NCBI RefSeq assembly: GCF_900101095.1
Contig: NZ_FNFM01000008.1
Span: 245,110-309,109 of the forward strand
Source of the DNA: Actinopolyspora mzabensis
GTDB taxonomy: Bacteria > Actinomycetota > Actinomycetes > Mycobacteriales > Pseudonocardiaceae
Reading direction: 5' to 3'
Length of the DNA stretch: 64,000 bases
Part shown: positions 25,235-32,763 of the stretch, in pieces
How the letters are laid out: each line of letters opens with the position of its first letter
Position numbering within the stretch: the stretch's first letter is position 1
Notes under the pieces: model-generated
What the model saw: the letters and a program-made list of their open reading frames with translations, nothing else
What the model was told of the DNA's origin: nothing
Database searches by the model: none
Program-made: the position numbers and the translations under genes

Positions 25235-26260
25235 ATGGGCAAATCATCCGCATTGTGGGCGGGCGGAATCGGGCTGCTCGCCGGAATCGGCCTCGTCGGG
25301 GGGAGCTGCTACCAGGAGTTGATGCAGCGCAGGGACCGCGAGTGGTCCCACCCTCCCGGCGAACTCGTCGAGGTGAACGGGCATCTCCTCCACCTGCACC
25401 GCGAGGGCGAACGGGAACACGGTCCGACCGTGGTGTTCGAGAACGGTATGACCTGCCCCAGCCAGGAGTGGGAGTGGATCGCGCCGCGCATCGCCGAGCA
25501 CACCGGGACACTGCGATACGACCGCCCCGGCAACGGCTTCAGCGAACCCACTCCCCACCCGCGCACGGCCGACCGGATGGTCGCCGAACTCGAAACCGCC
25601 ATTGAACTGTCCGGGGCGCCGGGGCCGTACATCCTGGTCGGGCATTCCTTCGGCGGCCTGCTCGTGCGACACTTCGCCCACCGCAACCCGCAACGAACGG
25701 CCGGTGTGGTGCTGGTCGACGCGACACACCCGGAAGAACTCGAACGCTCCCCCCGACAGCAGCGCGGGCTGCCGTGGCTCGAACAGACCATGTACACGTG
25801 GTGGGCCAAGGCACGACTCGGCCTGCTGCGGCACGGCAGGATGGACAGTCCGCTGGACGAGCTCCCCCCGGCGGCGGCCGCCGCGGTCCGCGAGCGGATG
25901 AGCACCCCGGGAGCGTGGCGGGCGGCGCTGCGCGAGCTGCACGCCTGGCGGGACTCGATACAGCACGAGACGAGTGGGCTGTCGCTGCCCGGCGGATGCG
26001 CGCTGTCGGTGGTGACCGCGGGCAAGCAGATCAGCAACGATCCCGTGCACGGCCAGCTGCAGCGCGAACTCGCCGAGCTCTCCGGGGAATCCAGTCACAC
26101 GGTCGTGGACGACGCCGACCACTACACGCTGGTGAGCTCGCCCGAGCACGCGGAACGGGTCGTACGGGCGATCGAGCTGGTGGCGCGGGCCAGCCGTGTG
26201 GGGGCCGGCGACGAAGCACCGGAACGAACCGCACCCACCGCCGAGAGAAGTGAGCCGTGA
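25235..26260 (+). CDS. Membrane-anchored alpha/beta hydrolase
   Basis: 341 aa, starting directly after the exporter stop. An N-terminal hydrophobic segment (LWAGGIGLLAGIGLVGGSC) probably anchors it. The hydrolase core has the oxyanion region VVFENGMTCPSQEWEWI, nucleophile elbow GHSFGG (Ser about residue 134), the acid after VVLVDATHP or in the later strand, and His in DDADHYTLVSS. It could act as an esterase, peptidase or resistance enzyme. Because the exporter has no peptidase domain, leader cleavage by this protein is possible but untested. Confidence 0.87.
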   Translation: MGKSSALWAGGIGLLAGIGLVGGSCYQELMQRRDREWSHPPGELVEVNGHLLHLHREGEREHGPTVVFENGMTCPSQEWEWIAPRIAEHTGTLRYDRPGNGFSEPTPHPRTADRMVAELETAIELSGAPGPYILVGHSFGGLLVRHFAHRNPQRTAGVVLVDATHPEELERSPRQQRGLPWLEQTMYTWWAKARLGLLRHGRMDSPLDELPPAAAAAVRERMSTPGAWRAALRELHAWRDSIQHETSGLSLPGGCALSVVTAGKQISNDPVHGQLQRELAELSGESSHTVVDDADHYTLVSSPEHAERVVRAIELVARASRVGAGDEAPERTAPTAERSEP

Positions 26261-26850
26261 TGACAGGGCGAACACTGCTGCGCACCGTACTGTACGGGGC
26301 TTTCGGTTCCTGGTTCGTCGGTACGATCCTGTGTCAGGATCCGTTCCGGCGTGAGGACCGGATCCGTCGGCTCGACCAGTTCAACCTGCTCTTCCCCGAC
26401 TGGCGGTTCTTCGCACCGAACCCCGGAATTCACGACTACCACCTGCTCTACCGGGACACCCTGCCCTCGGGCGAGGTCACCTCCTGGTCGGAGATCGGCC
26501 ACATCGAGGAGCGCAAACCACACCACATCGTGTGGCATCCGCATCGCCGCCTGGAGAAGACGCTGTTCGACATCGTCGCGGAAATCCTGCGATTCAGCGG
26601 TGAGAGCGAGGCCAAGCGGGACATGGCCCTGACCGTTCCGTACCTCACCCTGCTCAACTACATCACCCATCGCTACCCGCACGCGCCGAACGCGCGGAGC
26701 ACGCAGTTCCTCGTCGCCGCATCCGGGGGGTACGAACTCAGCGAGGAACCGACCATGCTCTTTCTCTCCGAGAGCCACCGGCTCGAGCAGGGACACCGTG
26801 AATCGGATGGAGAACCCGAACGAATTCACGCAGAGAGGATGAGAACGTGA
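26257..26850 (+). CDS. SdpA-like membrane protein
   Basis: 197 aa, GTG start overlapping the hydrolase stop. One N-terminal helix (LLRTVLYGAFGSWFVGTILC) is followed by FNLLFPDWRFFAPNPGIHDYHLLYRD, which corresponds to the [GD]W-x-FF-x-x-[DN]P motif seen in the SdpA product at 36229-36849 (QGWGFFTRDPREPAITIWEP). Similar small proteins accompany HTTM proteins. The remainder is soluble and has no recognised catalytic site. It overlaps the LuxR gene by 4 bp. With the HTTM protein it forms an SdpAB-like pair; the relationship is by motif and context, not by database search. Confidence 0.72.
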   Translation: MMTGRTLLRTVLYGAFGSWFVGTILCQDPFRREDRIRRLDQFNLLFPDWRFFAPNPGIHDYHLLYRDTLPSGEVTSWSEIGHIEERKPHHIVWHPHRRLEKTLFDIVAEILRFSGESEAKRDMALTVPYLTLLNYITHRYPHAPNARSTQFLVAASGGYELSEEPTMLFLSESHRLEQGHRESDGEPERIHAERMRT

Positions 26851-27527
26851 TCGTACTCATCGACAGACAGGGCGAAATCCCGGCGATCAGACTCAACGAG
26901 ACGATCCGGGCCACCGTCGGTATCGAGCGTGTCGAGTATCCGGACGCGCACGAGGACTTCCTGGCCAAGGCCGAGCGGCTGCGTCCCAGGATCGGCGTGG
27001 TCAGTGCCGACCGGGCCGATCTCGACATCGAACGCTTCACCGCACGGGTGCCGGGCTGGAACGAGTCGGGGGGATTGATCGTGATCGCCTCCTCGGAGGA
27101 GCGGCAGGCGGCGGGATTCGCGCTGCGCTGCGGCGCCAGGGGTGCGCTGTCCTCCGAATCGACGGAGGAGGAGATCATCGCCGCGTTGTTCTCCGTCCGG
27201 GTGGGCCACCCGTTCGCCCCTCCGAAGCTGGTCACCGACATGCATTCGATGGTCGGGACGCTGCTGTGCGCCCCGGAGCGCACCAACACCGGATGCAGCC
27301 TGACCGAACGGGAGTGGGAAGTGCTCAAGTTGTTGGCGTTCGGCCACTCCAACGAGGGAATCGCCGGTCAGCTGTGCATCAGCACCGCGACCGTTCGATC
27401 CCACGTGCTGCACATCCTGCGTAAGATGCGGGTCCGCAACCGTTCACAGGCGGTCGCCCTCGCCTACGGGCTGTACAGCACGATCCCCCAGGAGCCGACC
27501 AGTCCGCTCGACGCGCAGGCGGTGTGA
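26847..27527 (+). CDS. LuxR family response-regulator-like protein
   Basis: 226 aa. The C-terminal 65 residues are a LuxR/FixJ helix-turn-helix (CSLTEREWEVLKLLAFGHSNEGIAGQLCISTATVRSHVLHILRKMRVRNRSQAVALA). The N-terminus resembles a receiver domain (IGVVSADRADLDIERF; LIVIASSEERQAAGFALRCGARGALS) but the acidic pocket is incomplete, so control by phosphorylation is doubtful. It is embedded in the operon by start/stop overlaps on both sides and is the obvious local regulator of the two precursor promoters. Confidence 0.88.
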   Translation: MIVLIDRQGEIPAIRLNETIRATVGIERVEYPDAHEDFLAKAERLRPRIGVVSADRADLDIERFTARVPGWNESGGLIVIASSEERQAAGFALRCGARGALSSESTEEEIIAALFSVRVGHPFAPPKLVTDMHSMVGTLLCAPERTNTGCSLTEREWEVLKLLAFGHSNEGIAGQLCISTATVRSHVLHILRKMRVRNRSQAVALAYGLYSTIPQEPTSPLDAQAV

Positions 27528-27922
27528 CCATGACCGAATCCCGTTCCGGGGATACACCCACCCCTTACCTGATCTTCGACGGGGACTGCGGCTTCTGCAG
27601 CCGAACGATCGAACTACTGGGCAAGTGGGTCACTCACCCGGCCGTGGTGGCCAGCTGGCAGTCGCTCGATCTGGATCGGTTCGGTGTCACGCCGGAGCGG
27701 GCGAACCACGAGATCCTCTGGGTCGACACCGACGGCACGGTCTCCGGCGGTTCCGTCGCGTTCGGACGTTACTTCGCGGCGGTGGGGGGTCGTTTCCGGC
27801 CGCTGGCTCTGCTGCTGCTGCACCAACCGACCCGATGGGTCGCGGCGCGCCTCTACGAACTCGTCGCGCGCAACAGGCACCGCATGCCGGGGGGCACTGC
27901 CTCGTGCTCCCTCCCCCGGTGA
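27524..27922 (+). CDS. DCC (DUF393) thiol-disulfide family protein
   Basis: 132 aa. LIFDGDCGFCSRTIELL near the N-terminus carries the DxDCxFC motif that names the DCC family, a thioredoxin-like fold; WVDTDGTVSGGSVAF and the C-terminal ARLYELVARNRHR region also fit. The GTG at 27524 overlaps the LuxR stop, with an ATG at 27530 as alternative. DCC proteins frequently neighbour HTTM proteins and may serve as redox partners. The precursor peptides contain no cysteine, so the substrate is more likely a partner enzyme. Confidence 0.88.
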   Translation: MTMTESRSGDTPTPYLIFDGDCGFCSRTIELLGKWVTHPAVVASWQSLDLDRFGVTPERANHEILWVDTDGTVSGGSVAFGRYFAAVGGRFRPLALLLLHQPTRWVAARLYELVARNRHRMPGGTASCSLPR

Positions 27923-29280
27923 GCGATGCCTCTCCGACGCACCACGAGAACGAACGGGCAACGAACTCAGCACACGAACCGGCCGGTACGGAGGCGACAA
28001 CGGTGGTCGACAGGGCAGCGGTGATTGACAGGGGAGCCGAGGCGGAATTCGACGTCGTGGTCATCGGGGGCGGGCCCGCGGGGGCGAGCACCGCCGGGCT
28101 GCTCGCGCAGTCGGGGCACCGCGTGGCGGTACTCGAACGTGAGCGCTTCCCGCGCTATCACGTGGGGGAATCGTTGATCACCGGAATGCTGGACGTGATC
28201 GAACAGCTCGGGTTGACGGAGCGCCTCGACCGGATGGGATTCGAGCGCAAGTACGGCCTCAGCCTGGTGTGGGGGAAGGAACGCGGGCTCTGGGACATCA
28301 AGTTCGCCGAGGGGGGTCCCTACGAGTACTCCTACCACGTCCGGCGGGACGAGTTCGACGAACTGCTGCTGACCAGGGCCGCCGAGCTGGGGGCGACCGT
28401 GGAGTTCGAGGCCACGGTCAAAGGCCCCGTCGAATCGGGGGGCGAGGTCACCGGGGTGGAGTACACCGGTCCGGACGGCACCAGGCACGTCGTGGGGGCA
28501 CGTTTCGTGGTCGACGCCTCCGGGCAGTCCAGGACCATCGCCCGGCACTACGCCGAGCAGCGATGGCACGAGGACCTGAAGAACCTCGCCATCTGGAACT
28601 ACTTCACCAACTGCGGGCGCCTCCCAGACGACCAACGCGGCAACATCCTGGTGGAACGGGTCTCCGACCACGACGGCTGGTTCTGGGCGATCCCGCTCGA
28701 TGAGGACCGGCTCAGCGTCGGCTACGTCTCCCCCACCGGACAGCTGCGGGACACCTCGCTGACACCGGACGAGCTTTTCACGGACCGCGTGCGGCGCACC
28801 GAGAGGTTGGCGGGACTGCTGAGCGAGGCGGAGCCGGTCAGCCGGTTCCGCACCGCCCGGGACTGGTCCTACGTGGCCGAACGGCTGCACGGTCCTGGCT
28901 GGGTGAGCGTGGGCGACGCGTCCGGATTCATAGACCCGCTGCTGTCCACCGGAGTGTGCCTCGGAATTCTGAGCGCGAGCCCGCTGTCACAGGCACTGGA
29001 CACCGCGCTGCGTGATTCCGAAAGAACGGAGAGCGCACTGCGGTGGTACGAAAAAGGAATACGTGAGTTCCTGCTGGGGATGACCGAGTACGTTCGTTTC
29101 TTCTACGACGGACAACGGGACCGGGAGGATTACATGCAGCGGGCGGCGAAAATGGCCGACCCGGACACCTTCGTTTCCGACCGATCCGGATTCGCGGCCG
29201 TCATAGCCGGAACGACCGGACTCGCACCGGCCTTCGAAAACACGACGCCCACCGACCTGGTATCCCATTCGCACAACTGA
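27919..29280 (+). CDS. Flavin-dependent halogenase
   Basis: 453 aa from the GTG at 27919 overlapping the DCC stop; the first 43 residues are a nonconserved hydrophilic extension. FAD-binding GGGPAG at 50-55, halogenase motif W-x-W-x-I-P as WFWAIP at 254-259, and the F-x-x-P-x-x-S-x-G motif as FIDPLLSTG at 337-345. RKYGLSLVWG (110-119) sits where related phenol and carrier-dependent halogenases have a KxGxxFxWG stretch. With reduced flavin, chloride or bromide and oxygen such enzymes halogenate electron-rich aromatics. Each precursor has a Tyr in its Gly-rich segment, a possible target. No flavin reductase is encoded nearby. A monooxygenase role cannot be excluded. Confidence 0.87.
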   Translation: MSDASPTHHENERATNSAHEPAGTEATTVVDRAAVIDRGAEAEFDVVVIGGGPAGASTAGLLAQSGHRVAVLERERFPRYHVGESLITGMLDVIEQLGLTERLDRMGFERKYGLSLVWGKERGLWDIKFAEGGPYEYSYHVRRDEFDELLLTRAAELGATVEFEATVKGPVESGGEVTGVEYTGPDGTRHVVGARFVVDASGQSRTIARHYAEQRWHEDLKNLAIWNYFTNCGRLPDDQRGNILVERVSDHDGWFWAIPLDEDRLSVGYVSPTGQLRDTSLTPDELFTDRVRRTERLAGLLSEAEPVSRFRTARDWSYVAERLHGPGWVSVGDASGFIDPLLSTGVCLGILSASPLSQALDTALRDSERTESALRWYEKGIREFLLGMTEYVRFFYDGQRDREDYMQRAAKMADPDTFVSDRSGFAAVIAGTTGLAPAFENTTPTDLVSHSHN

Positions 29281-29293
29281 AAAACACGGGGTT

Positions 29294-29329
29294 CGAGCGA
29301 GCACGAAACGGCTGTTTCGTGCTCGCTCG
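29294..29329 (+). terminator. Strong terminator after the halogenase gene
   Basis: A perfect 16-bp stem (29294-29309 with 29314-29329) and a 4-nt loop GGCT, 13 bp after the stop codon. It ends the enzyme operon, so precursor gene 2 is a separate transcript. Confidence 0.85.
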
Positions 29330-29371
29330 GACATCGATACGCACTGCATCGCCGGCTACGAAAATCAGCAA

Positions 29372-29410
29372 TTTGGTGGTTGGTCCCGCCCCCGCGGGAA
29401 TCTAACCTGA
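29372..29410 (+). promoter_or_regulatory. Shared promoter motif, precursor gene 2
   Basis: TTTGGTGG (29372-29379), 22 nt, then CTAACCTGA (29402-29410), 61 bp upstream of the start codon. Same boxes and spacing as at 21941-21979. Confidence 0.65.
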
Positions 29411-29471
29411 AACAGGTGGACATCGCAGGGTGTTCACAATTTGTTCGCCTTATTTCCTGAGGAGCAGACGG

Positions 29472-29741
29472 ATGAACCGCATCGAGAACGCCGCAACTCA
29501 GCAGGTGACGGCTACCGCCGGGGCCATCGAGCCGATGGACAGCGTCGAGGGCGTCTCCCCCGTGCTGACGGCCGCCGTCGCCGCCGGTGCCGTCGCCGCC
29601 ACGGCCGCGGCCTTCGCCGCGGGCAACATGGTCACCGACTACGTCGGCGCGGGCTACACCGCCAAGCACGACGGCAGTGAGCTCTCCGGCATGTCCGTGG
29701 GTGACCTCGTGAACTCGCGTCGCGAGGCCATGTCCCACTGA
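29472..29741 (+). CDS. Precursor-like small peptide 2 of the halogenase locus
   Basis: 89 aa from the ATG at 29472, preceded by GAGGAG. It aligns with the 22020 product along its length: MNRIEN start, SPVLTAAVAAGAVAATAAAF hydrophobic stretch (residues 29-48), AAGNMVTDYVGAGYTAKHDG, then SGMSVGDLVNSRREAMSH. It has two Tyr (57 and 62), the second aligning with Tyr62 of peptide 1, and no Cys or Trp. Its own promoter motif and flanking terminators make it a monocistronic unit. Function as a precursor or export substrate is inferred from size, duplication and co-regulation with the modification genes. Confidence 0.85.
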   Translation: MNRIENAATQQVTATAGAIEPMDSVEGVSPVLTAAVAAGAVAATAAAFAAGNMVTDYVGAGYTAKHDGSELSGMSVGDLVNSRREAMSH

Positions 29742-29769
29742 AGCAGGTCGACGGCTCCCTGAGTCGCGG

Positions 29770-29801
29770 GGTGAGGCAGCGCTTGCGGGGTTCGCCTCAC
29801 C
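29770..29801 (+). terminator. Terminator after precursor gene 2
   Basis: GGTGAGGC (29770-29777) pairs perfectly with GCCTCACC (29794-29801), 28 bp after the stop codon. Confidence 0.65.
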
Positions 29802-29868
29802 TCGCCCGTCTTTCGTACACTCCCGGTGTGAGCGCGCTCACCAAATCCGCACGAGAAGGGCATCGGCT

Positions 29869-30036
29869 GTGAGCCAGAGCAACAACAACGCGGTGATCGG
29901 GGGCGGCGCGGTACTGGGCGCCGTGGTGGGAGGATTCGTGGGGATCTTCCTCGGCAACCCCGCCATCGCGGCCGCGATCGGGCTGGCCGTCGGCATCGCG
30001 CTGGCCACCGCGATGCGCGCGGAGCGAAAGAACTGA
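29869..30036 (+). CDS. Small glycine-zipper membrane protein
   Basis: 55 aa, GTG start at 29869 with GAGAAGG upstream. MSQSNNN leads into two Gly/Ala-rich helices (AVIGGGAVLGAVVGGFVGIFL and PAIAAAIGLAVGIALATAM) with repeated GxxxG spacing and a basic end RAERKN. It precedes the GPP34 gene by 26 bp and may be cotranscribed. Not recognised as a named family. Whether it belongs to the halogenase locus is unclear; the terminator at 29770 argues against it. Confidence 0.7.
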   Translation: MSQSNNNAVIGGGAVLGAVVGGFVGIFLGNPAIAAAIGLAVGIALATAMRAERKN

Positions 30037-30062
30037 CGACGTCCCGGAAATCGGGGGCACGG

Positions 30063-30713
30063 ATGCCTACCATGCCGTTGGCCGAACGACTGCTGCTGCT
30101 GACCGCCTGGGCGGACGAGGGCGGTACCGGCGGCGAGACGACCGAACTCACGTTGGCCGGTGCCGAACTGCTCGAACTCGTGCTCGCGGGTCGGGTGAAC
30201 ATCCGGAACGGCTCGATACGAACCACCGGAAGCGGCGAACGCCCCACCACCGTGCTCGAAGGGCTGGCCGAGGAGTTCGAGACGAACGAACCGATCGAGG
30301 CCGCGGACTGGATCGGCGGCAACGCGGGCCGAGTACGAGACGCCTGCCTGCGGAATTTGACGGATCGCGGTCTCGTCCACGAACAGCGCAAGCGGCGCTG
30401 GGGCTTCTGGCCCGTCCGGCAGTACGTCGTCGAACCCGGCGCGCAGCAGTCCACGCTCGACGAGCTGCGGGAGTTCGCGACCGGTTCGGACTCGGCTCGG
30501 AAGGTGGTGGCGCTGGCTGAACTGCTGCGCACCGCCGAGCGGCTGCACGACGTGCTGCCGGAGGCCGAGGCCCGCGAAGTGGCACGCCGCTTGGACGAGC
30601 ACGACGGCGACACGGCGGTGCACGAGGCCATCGACAAGGCCGTGGAGCAGGTGCGGCTGGCGGTCCAGACCGCCACGACGGCGGGTGCCTTCGTCGCGGT
30701 GACCAACACCTGA
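30063..30713 (+). CDS. GPP34 (GOLPH3/Vps74) family protein
   Basis: 216 aa. PLAERLLLLTAWADEGGTG near the start and the helical array LAGAELLELVLAGRVNI, AADWIGGNAGRVRDACLRNLTDRGLVHEQRKRRWGFWPVRQYVV are typical of the GPP34 family, which in eukaryotes binds phosphatidylinositol-4-phosphate. Actinobacteria carry many paralogues, often near small membrane proteins, with no established role. Start chosen at ATG 30063; an in-frame ATG at 30072 is equally near the conserved PLAE. Confidence 0.87.
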   Translation: MPTMPLAERLLLLTAWADEGGTGGETTELTLAGAELLELVLAGRVNIRNGSIRTTGSGERPTTVLEGLAEEFETNEPIEAADWIGGNAGRVRDACLRNLTDRGLVHEQRKRRWGFWPVRQYVVEPGAQQSTLDELREFATGSDSARKVVALAELLRTAERLHDVLPEAEAREVARRLDEHDGDTAVHEAIDKAVEQVRLAVQTATTAGAFVAVTNT

Positions 30714-30972
30714 GCCGCGTTCGCTCCCACCGGCACATGCCCGCCGCGCCATCGTGCGGCGGAGACCCGGTTCTATCGGTCCACTCTGGTTGGACCTCGC
30801 GTTCGGGACCGAGAACGACGAGCCGTAGCCGCTGTTTCGTCGCTCGGCGAGAATCCGGCAGTGCACGGAACGCCGCGCAGCTAGGCAGCTGTCGGGGAAC
30901 TTCGAGGTCAGTCCGGCACCGAACTGTCCGGTTGTGAAGCAGGTTTCTCTCGTGTCGCGGAAGGCGACGCGA

Positions 30973-31003
30973 AAGTCCCGCCCGGCGGTACCGAGCGGGA
31001 CTT
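30973..31003. terminator. Bidirectional terminator between GPP34 and DUF397 genes
   Basis: AAGTCCCGC (30973-30981) pairs perfectly with GCGGGACTT (30995-31003), 13 bp beyond the DUF397 stop on the minus strand. The rest of the gap 30714-31015 shows no gene. Confidence 0.7.
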
Positions 31004-31015
31004 CACGGCAGCGGT

Positions 31016-31213
31016 TCAGCCGTCGAGGCGGTCGCTTTTGATCGCCTCGACGAAGGCGGTGAAGCGATGCGGGGAGACCGCGAGGACGGGGCTGTCGGTG
31101 CCGAGTTTGCTGTCCCGGAGGAGAGCGGTCCCCGGTAGGTTCTGGGCGACCTCGACGCAGTTGCCACTGTCGGTGCTGCGACTCGACTTACGCCAGTGCG
31201 TTAACTCAGTCAT
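31016..31213 (-). CDS. DUF397 domain protein
   Basis: 65 aa. WRKSSRSTDSGNCVEVA, LLRDSKLGTDSPVLAVSPHRFTAFVEAIK is a canonical DUF397 domain. Its ATG overlaps the XRE gene's stop (ATGA). XRE-DUF5753/DUF397 pairs are abundant in actinomycetes; in the best-known cases (WhiJ-like, AbaA-like loci) they influence development or antibiotic production, and the pair can behave like a regulator plus small antagonist. No target can be read from this locus. Confidence 0.92.
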   Translation of the reverse strand: MTELTHWRKSSRSTDSGNCVEVAQNLPGTALLRDSKLGTDSPVLAVSPHRFTAFVEAIKSDRLDG

Positions 31214-32049
31214 AGTGAACCTTCGTGTTGCTTCAAGTAACCAGCCAGCATTTCCGACGTATCGAAGTAGTCCAGCGCTACCTCCGACAGGGCGCGGATG
31301 GTCGTCTTGAATGGTCTCACATCGGGTTCCTCGTCCAGCATGGCTCCGGCATTGCGCGTCTCGACGTGCACCGTGGTGTTGCCGTTCGACATGTCCAGCA
31401 CTGAGAACATCCCATCCAGACCGACATGCATCCCGAGAGCAAGCGGAAGAACTCGGACGGAGATGTTCGCGCGCTCGTTGACCTTGATGATGTAGCGAAG
31501 CTGTTCGGCCGCAGTCTCCGCTCCACCAACAGGACGCAGCAGCACCGACTCGTCCATATAGACGACCAGTTCAACGGGAGAGGACCGTTCGAGAATGCCC
31601 TGCCGATGTTGTCGAACCGCTACCGCTTCGTCGATTTGTTCGTCACTCAGCCCGGCGGCTTCGTAGACAGCTCGGGTGTACGCCCGTGTTTGCAGCAGTC
31701 CCGGAACGACTGTGGGAGTCACGTACGTGATGCACGTGGCCTGCTGCTCCGCATAAATCAGTGACGCTAGCTGCGATGTGACTCCGGTGTGAACTTCCCA
31801 CCACGCTGGCTCGTCCAGCTGACGAGCCATACGTTGCAGGCGGTCCTTCTCAGCCTTGGAAACCCCCAGAGCGACCAACAGCGCAGAGACGTCCGCTTCT
31901 GTGATTCCTTGCTCAGCCAACTCGATGCGGCCCACCTTGGCACGACTCAACCCGGCTATCTCCGCAGCCCTGTCCAGGGACAATCCTGCCCGCTTCCGGT
32001 GGGCGCGAAGGTCGGAACCCAGTGCTTGTGCCCGCGCTGCGTTGGCCAT
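31210..32049 (-). CDS. XRE helix-turn-helix regulator with DUF5753
   Basis: 279 aa. Residues about 12-65 form the helix-turn-helix (LGSDLRAHRKRAGLSLDRAAEIAGLSRAKVGRIELAEQG), followed by the DUF5753 domain (WWEVHTGVTSQLASLIYAEQQATCITYVTPTVVPGLLQTRAYTRAV...VRQHRQGIL). The pair with DUF397 downstream is a standard actinomycete module. Palindromic TGAGA/TCTCA sites lie 75-85 bp upstream and could be its operators. Confidence 0.93.
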   Translation of the reverse strand: MANAARAQALGSDLRAHRKRAGLSLDRAAEIAGLSRAKVGRIELAEQGITEADVSALLVALGVSKAEKDRLQRMARQLDEPAWWEVHTGVTSQLASLIYAEQQATCITYVTPTVVPGLLQTRAYTRAVYEAAGLSDEQIDEAVAVRQHRQGILERSSPVELVVYMDESVLLRPVGGAETAAEQLRYIIKVNERANISVRVLPLALGMHVGLDGMFSVLDMSNGNTTVHVETRNAGAMLDEEPDVRPFKTTIRALSEVALDYFDTSEMLAGYLKQHEGSL

Positions 32050-32103
32050 ACGGCCAGCCTAGTTGGACTTTCCCACAACACGTGATCCCCCGAACGAGGC
32101 ATT

Positions 32104-32135
32104 GAGAATGCCCACTGATCAATGAGAATCTCTCA
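32104..32135. promoter_or_regulatory. Candidate operator of the XRE regulator
   Basis: TGAGAATCTCTCA (32123-32135) is a 5-3-5 palindrome, and its half TGAGAAT recurs 19 bp away at 32104-32110, upstream of the XRE start codon. Confidence 0.4.
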
Positions 32136-32286
32136 GCGTGTGGTTGAACAGTACCCCTGAACATCTGTGGCACAACGGGATGTGCGGGTTCCGCTCCCCT
32201 TGTGGCGCAGTCGCTGCTTCCCGGCTTCCACGCATGGAACTCGTTTACGAGCACTGAGCGACGGCACCAAAACTGAACCTTCGACC

Positions 32287-32318
32287 ACTCGTCCGGTGGC
32301 GGTAACCACCGGACGAGT
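32287..32318. terminator. Strong hairpin in the gap 32050-32481
   Basis: ACTCGTCCGGTGG and CCACCGGACGAGT form a perfect 13-bp stem with loop CGGTAA. There is no recognised gene directly before it on either strand, so it may end an unannotated short leader transcript. Nothing else is evident in this 432-bp gap apart from the operator-like sites near 32104. Confidence 0.6.
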
Positions 32319-32481
32319 AGCCCTTCCCGCGTCGTGTGCTTGGCGGCCTCGGACGCGGGGGTGGCTCCTTCATCCAGTCACTACTGAAGTGGAGCGTTGT
32401 TGATGCTATCGCCTTGTGCGACGTGTGTCGTTGCGCGTCTGGAACCTTCGCACCTCGGCTGCCTGGTGGGGGTGGTGTGAG

Positions 32482-32763
32482 ATGGGTTCGTTGTTTCCGC
32501 GCAGCCTGGTGTTTGTGGTGTTGGCGGCGACGGAGGCCGATCACCGGTGTGGTCAGGTGCCTCGGTTGCACGCGATCGAGCGTCATCCGGGTGAGTACAC
32601 GGCCTCGTGGGTGCTGTCGCTGTGTCACGTCTACCTGGGGCTGGGTGAGATCACGCCGCTCGGCGAGCCGGAGGCCGATCCGGAGCTGTGCGCGCAGTGT
32701 TGTTCCATGATCGCGTGGTCGGGTCTGCGGGGACGGGTGGTGCGCCATGCCGTCGCTGGTTGA
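32482..32763 (+). CDS. Unrecognised small protein with Cys-x2-Cys
   Basis: 93 aa from the ATG at 32482 (GGTGGTG upstream). MGSLFPRSLVFVVLAATEADHRC, a central HVYLGLGEITPLGEPEADPELCAQCC and a basic C-terminus. The cysteines (C-A-Q-C-C plus upstream DHRC) hint at metal binding. It overlaps the next gene by 17 bp, and all three genes 32482-33798 overlap, as in a short operon. Similar unnamed proteins are common beside XRE/DUF397 pairs in actinomycetes. No function assigned. Confidence 0.6.
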   Translation: MGSLFPRSLVFVVLAATEADHRCGQVPRLHAIERHPGEYTASWVLSLCHVYLGLGEITPLGEPEADPELCAQCCSMIAWSGLRGRVVRHAVAG

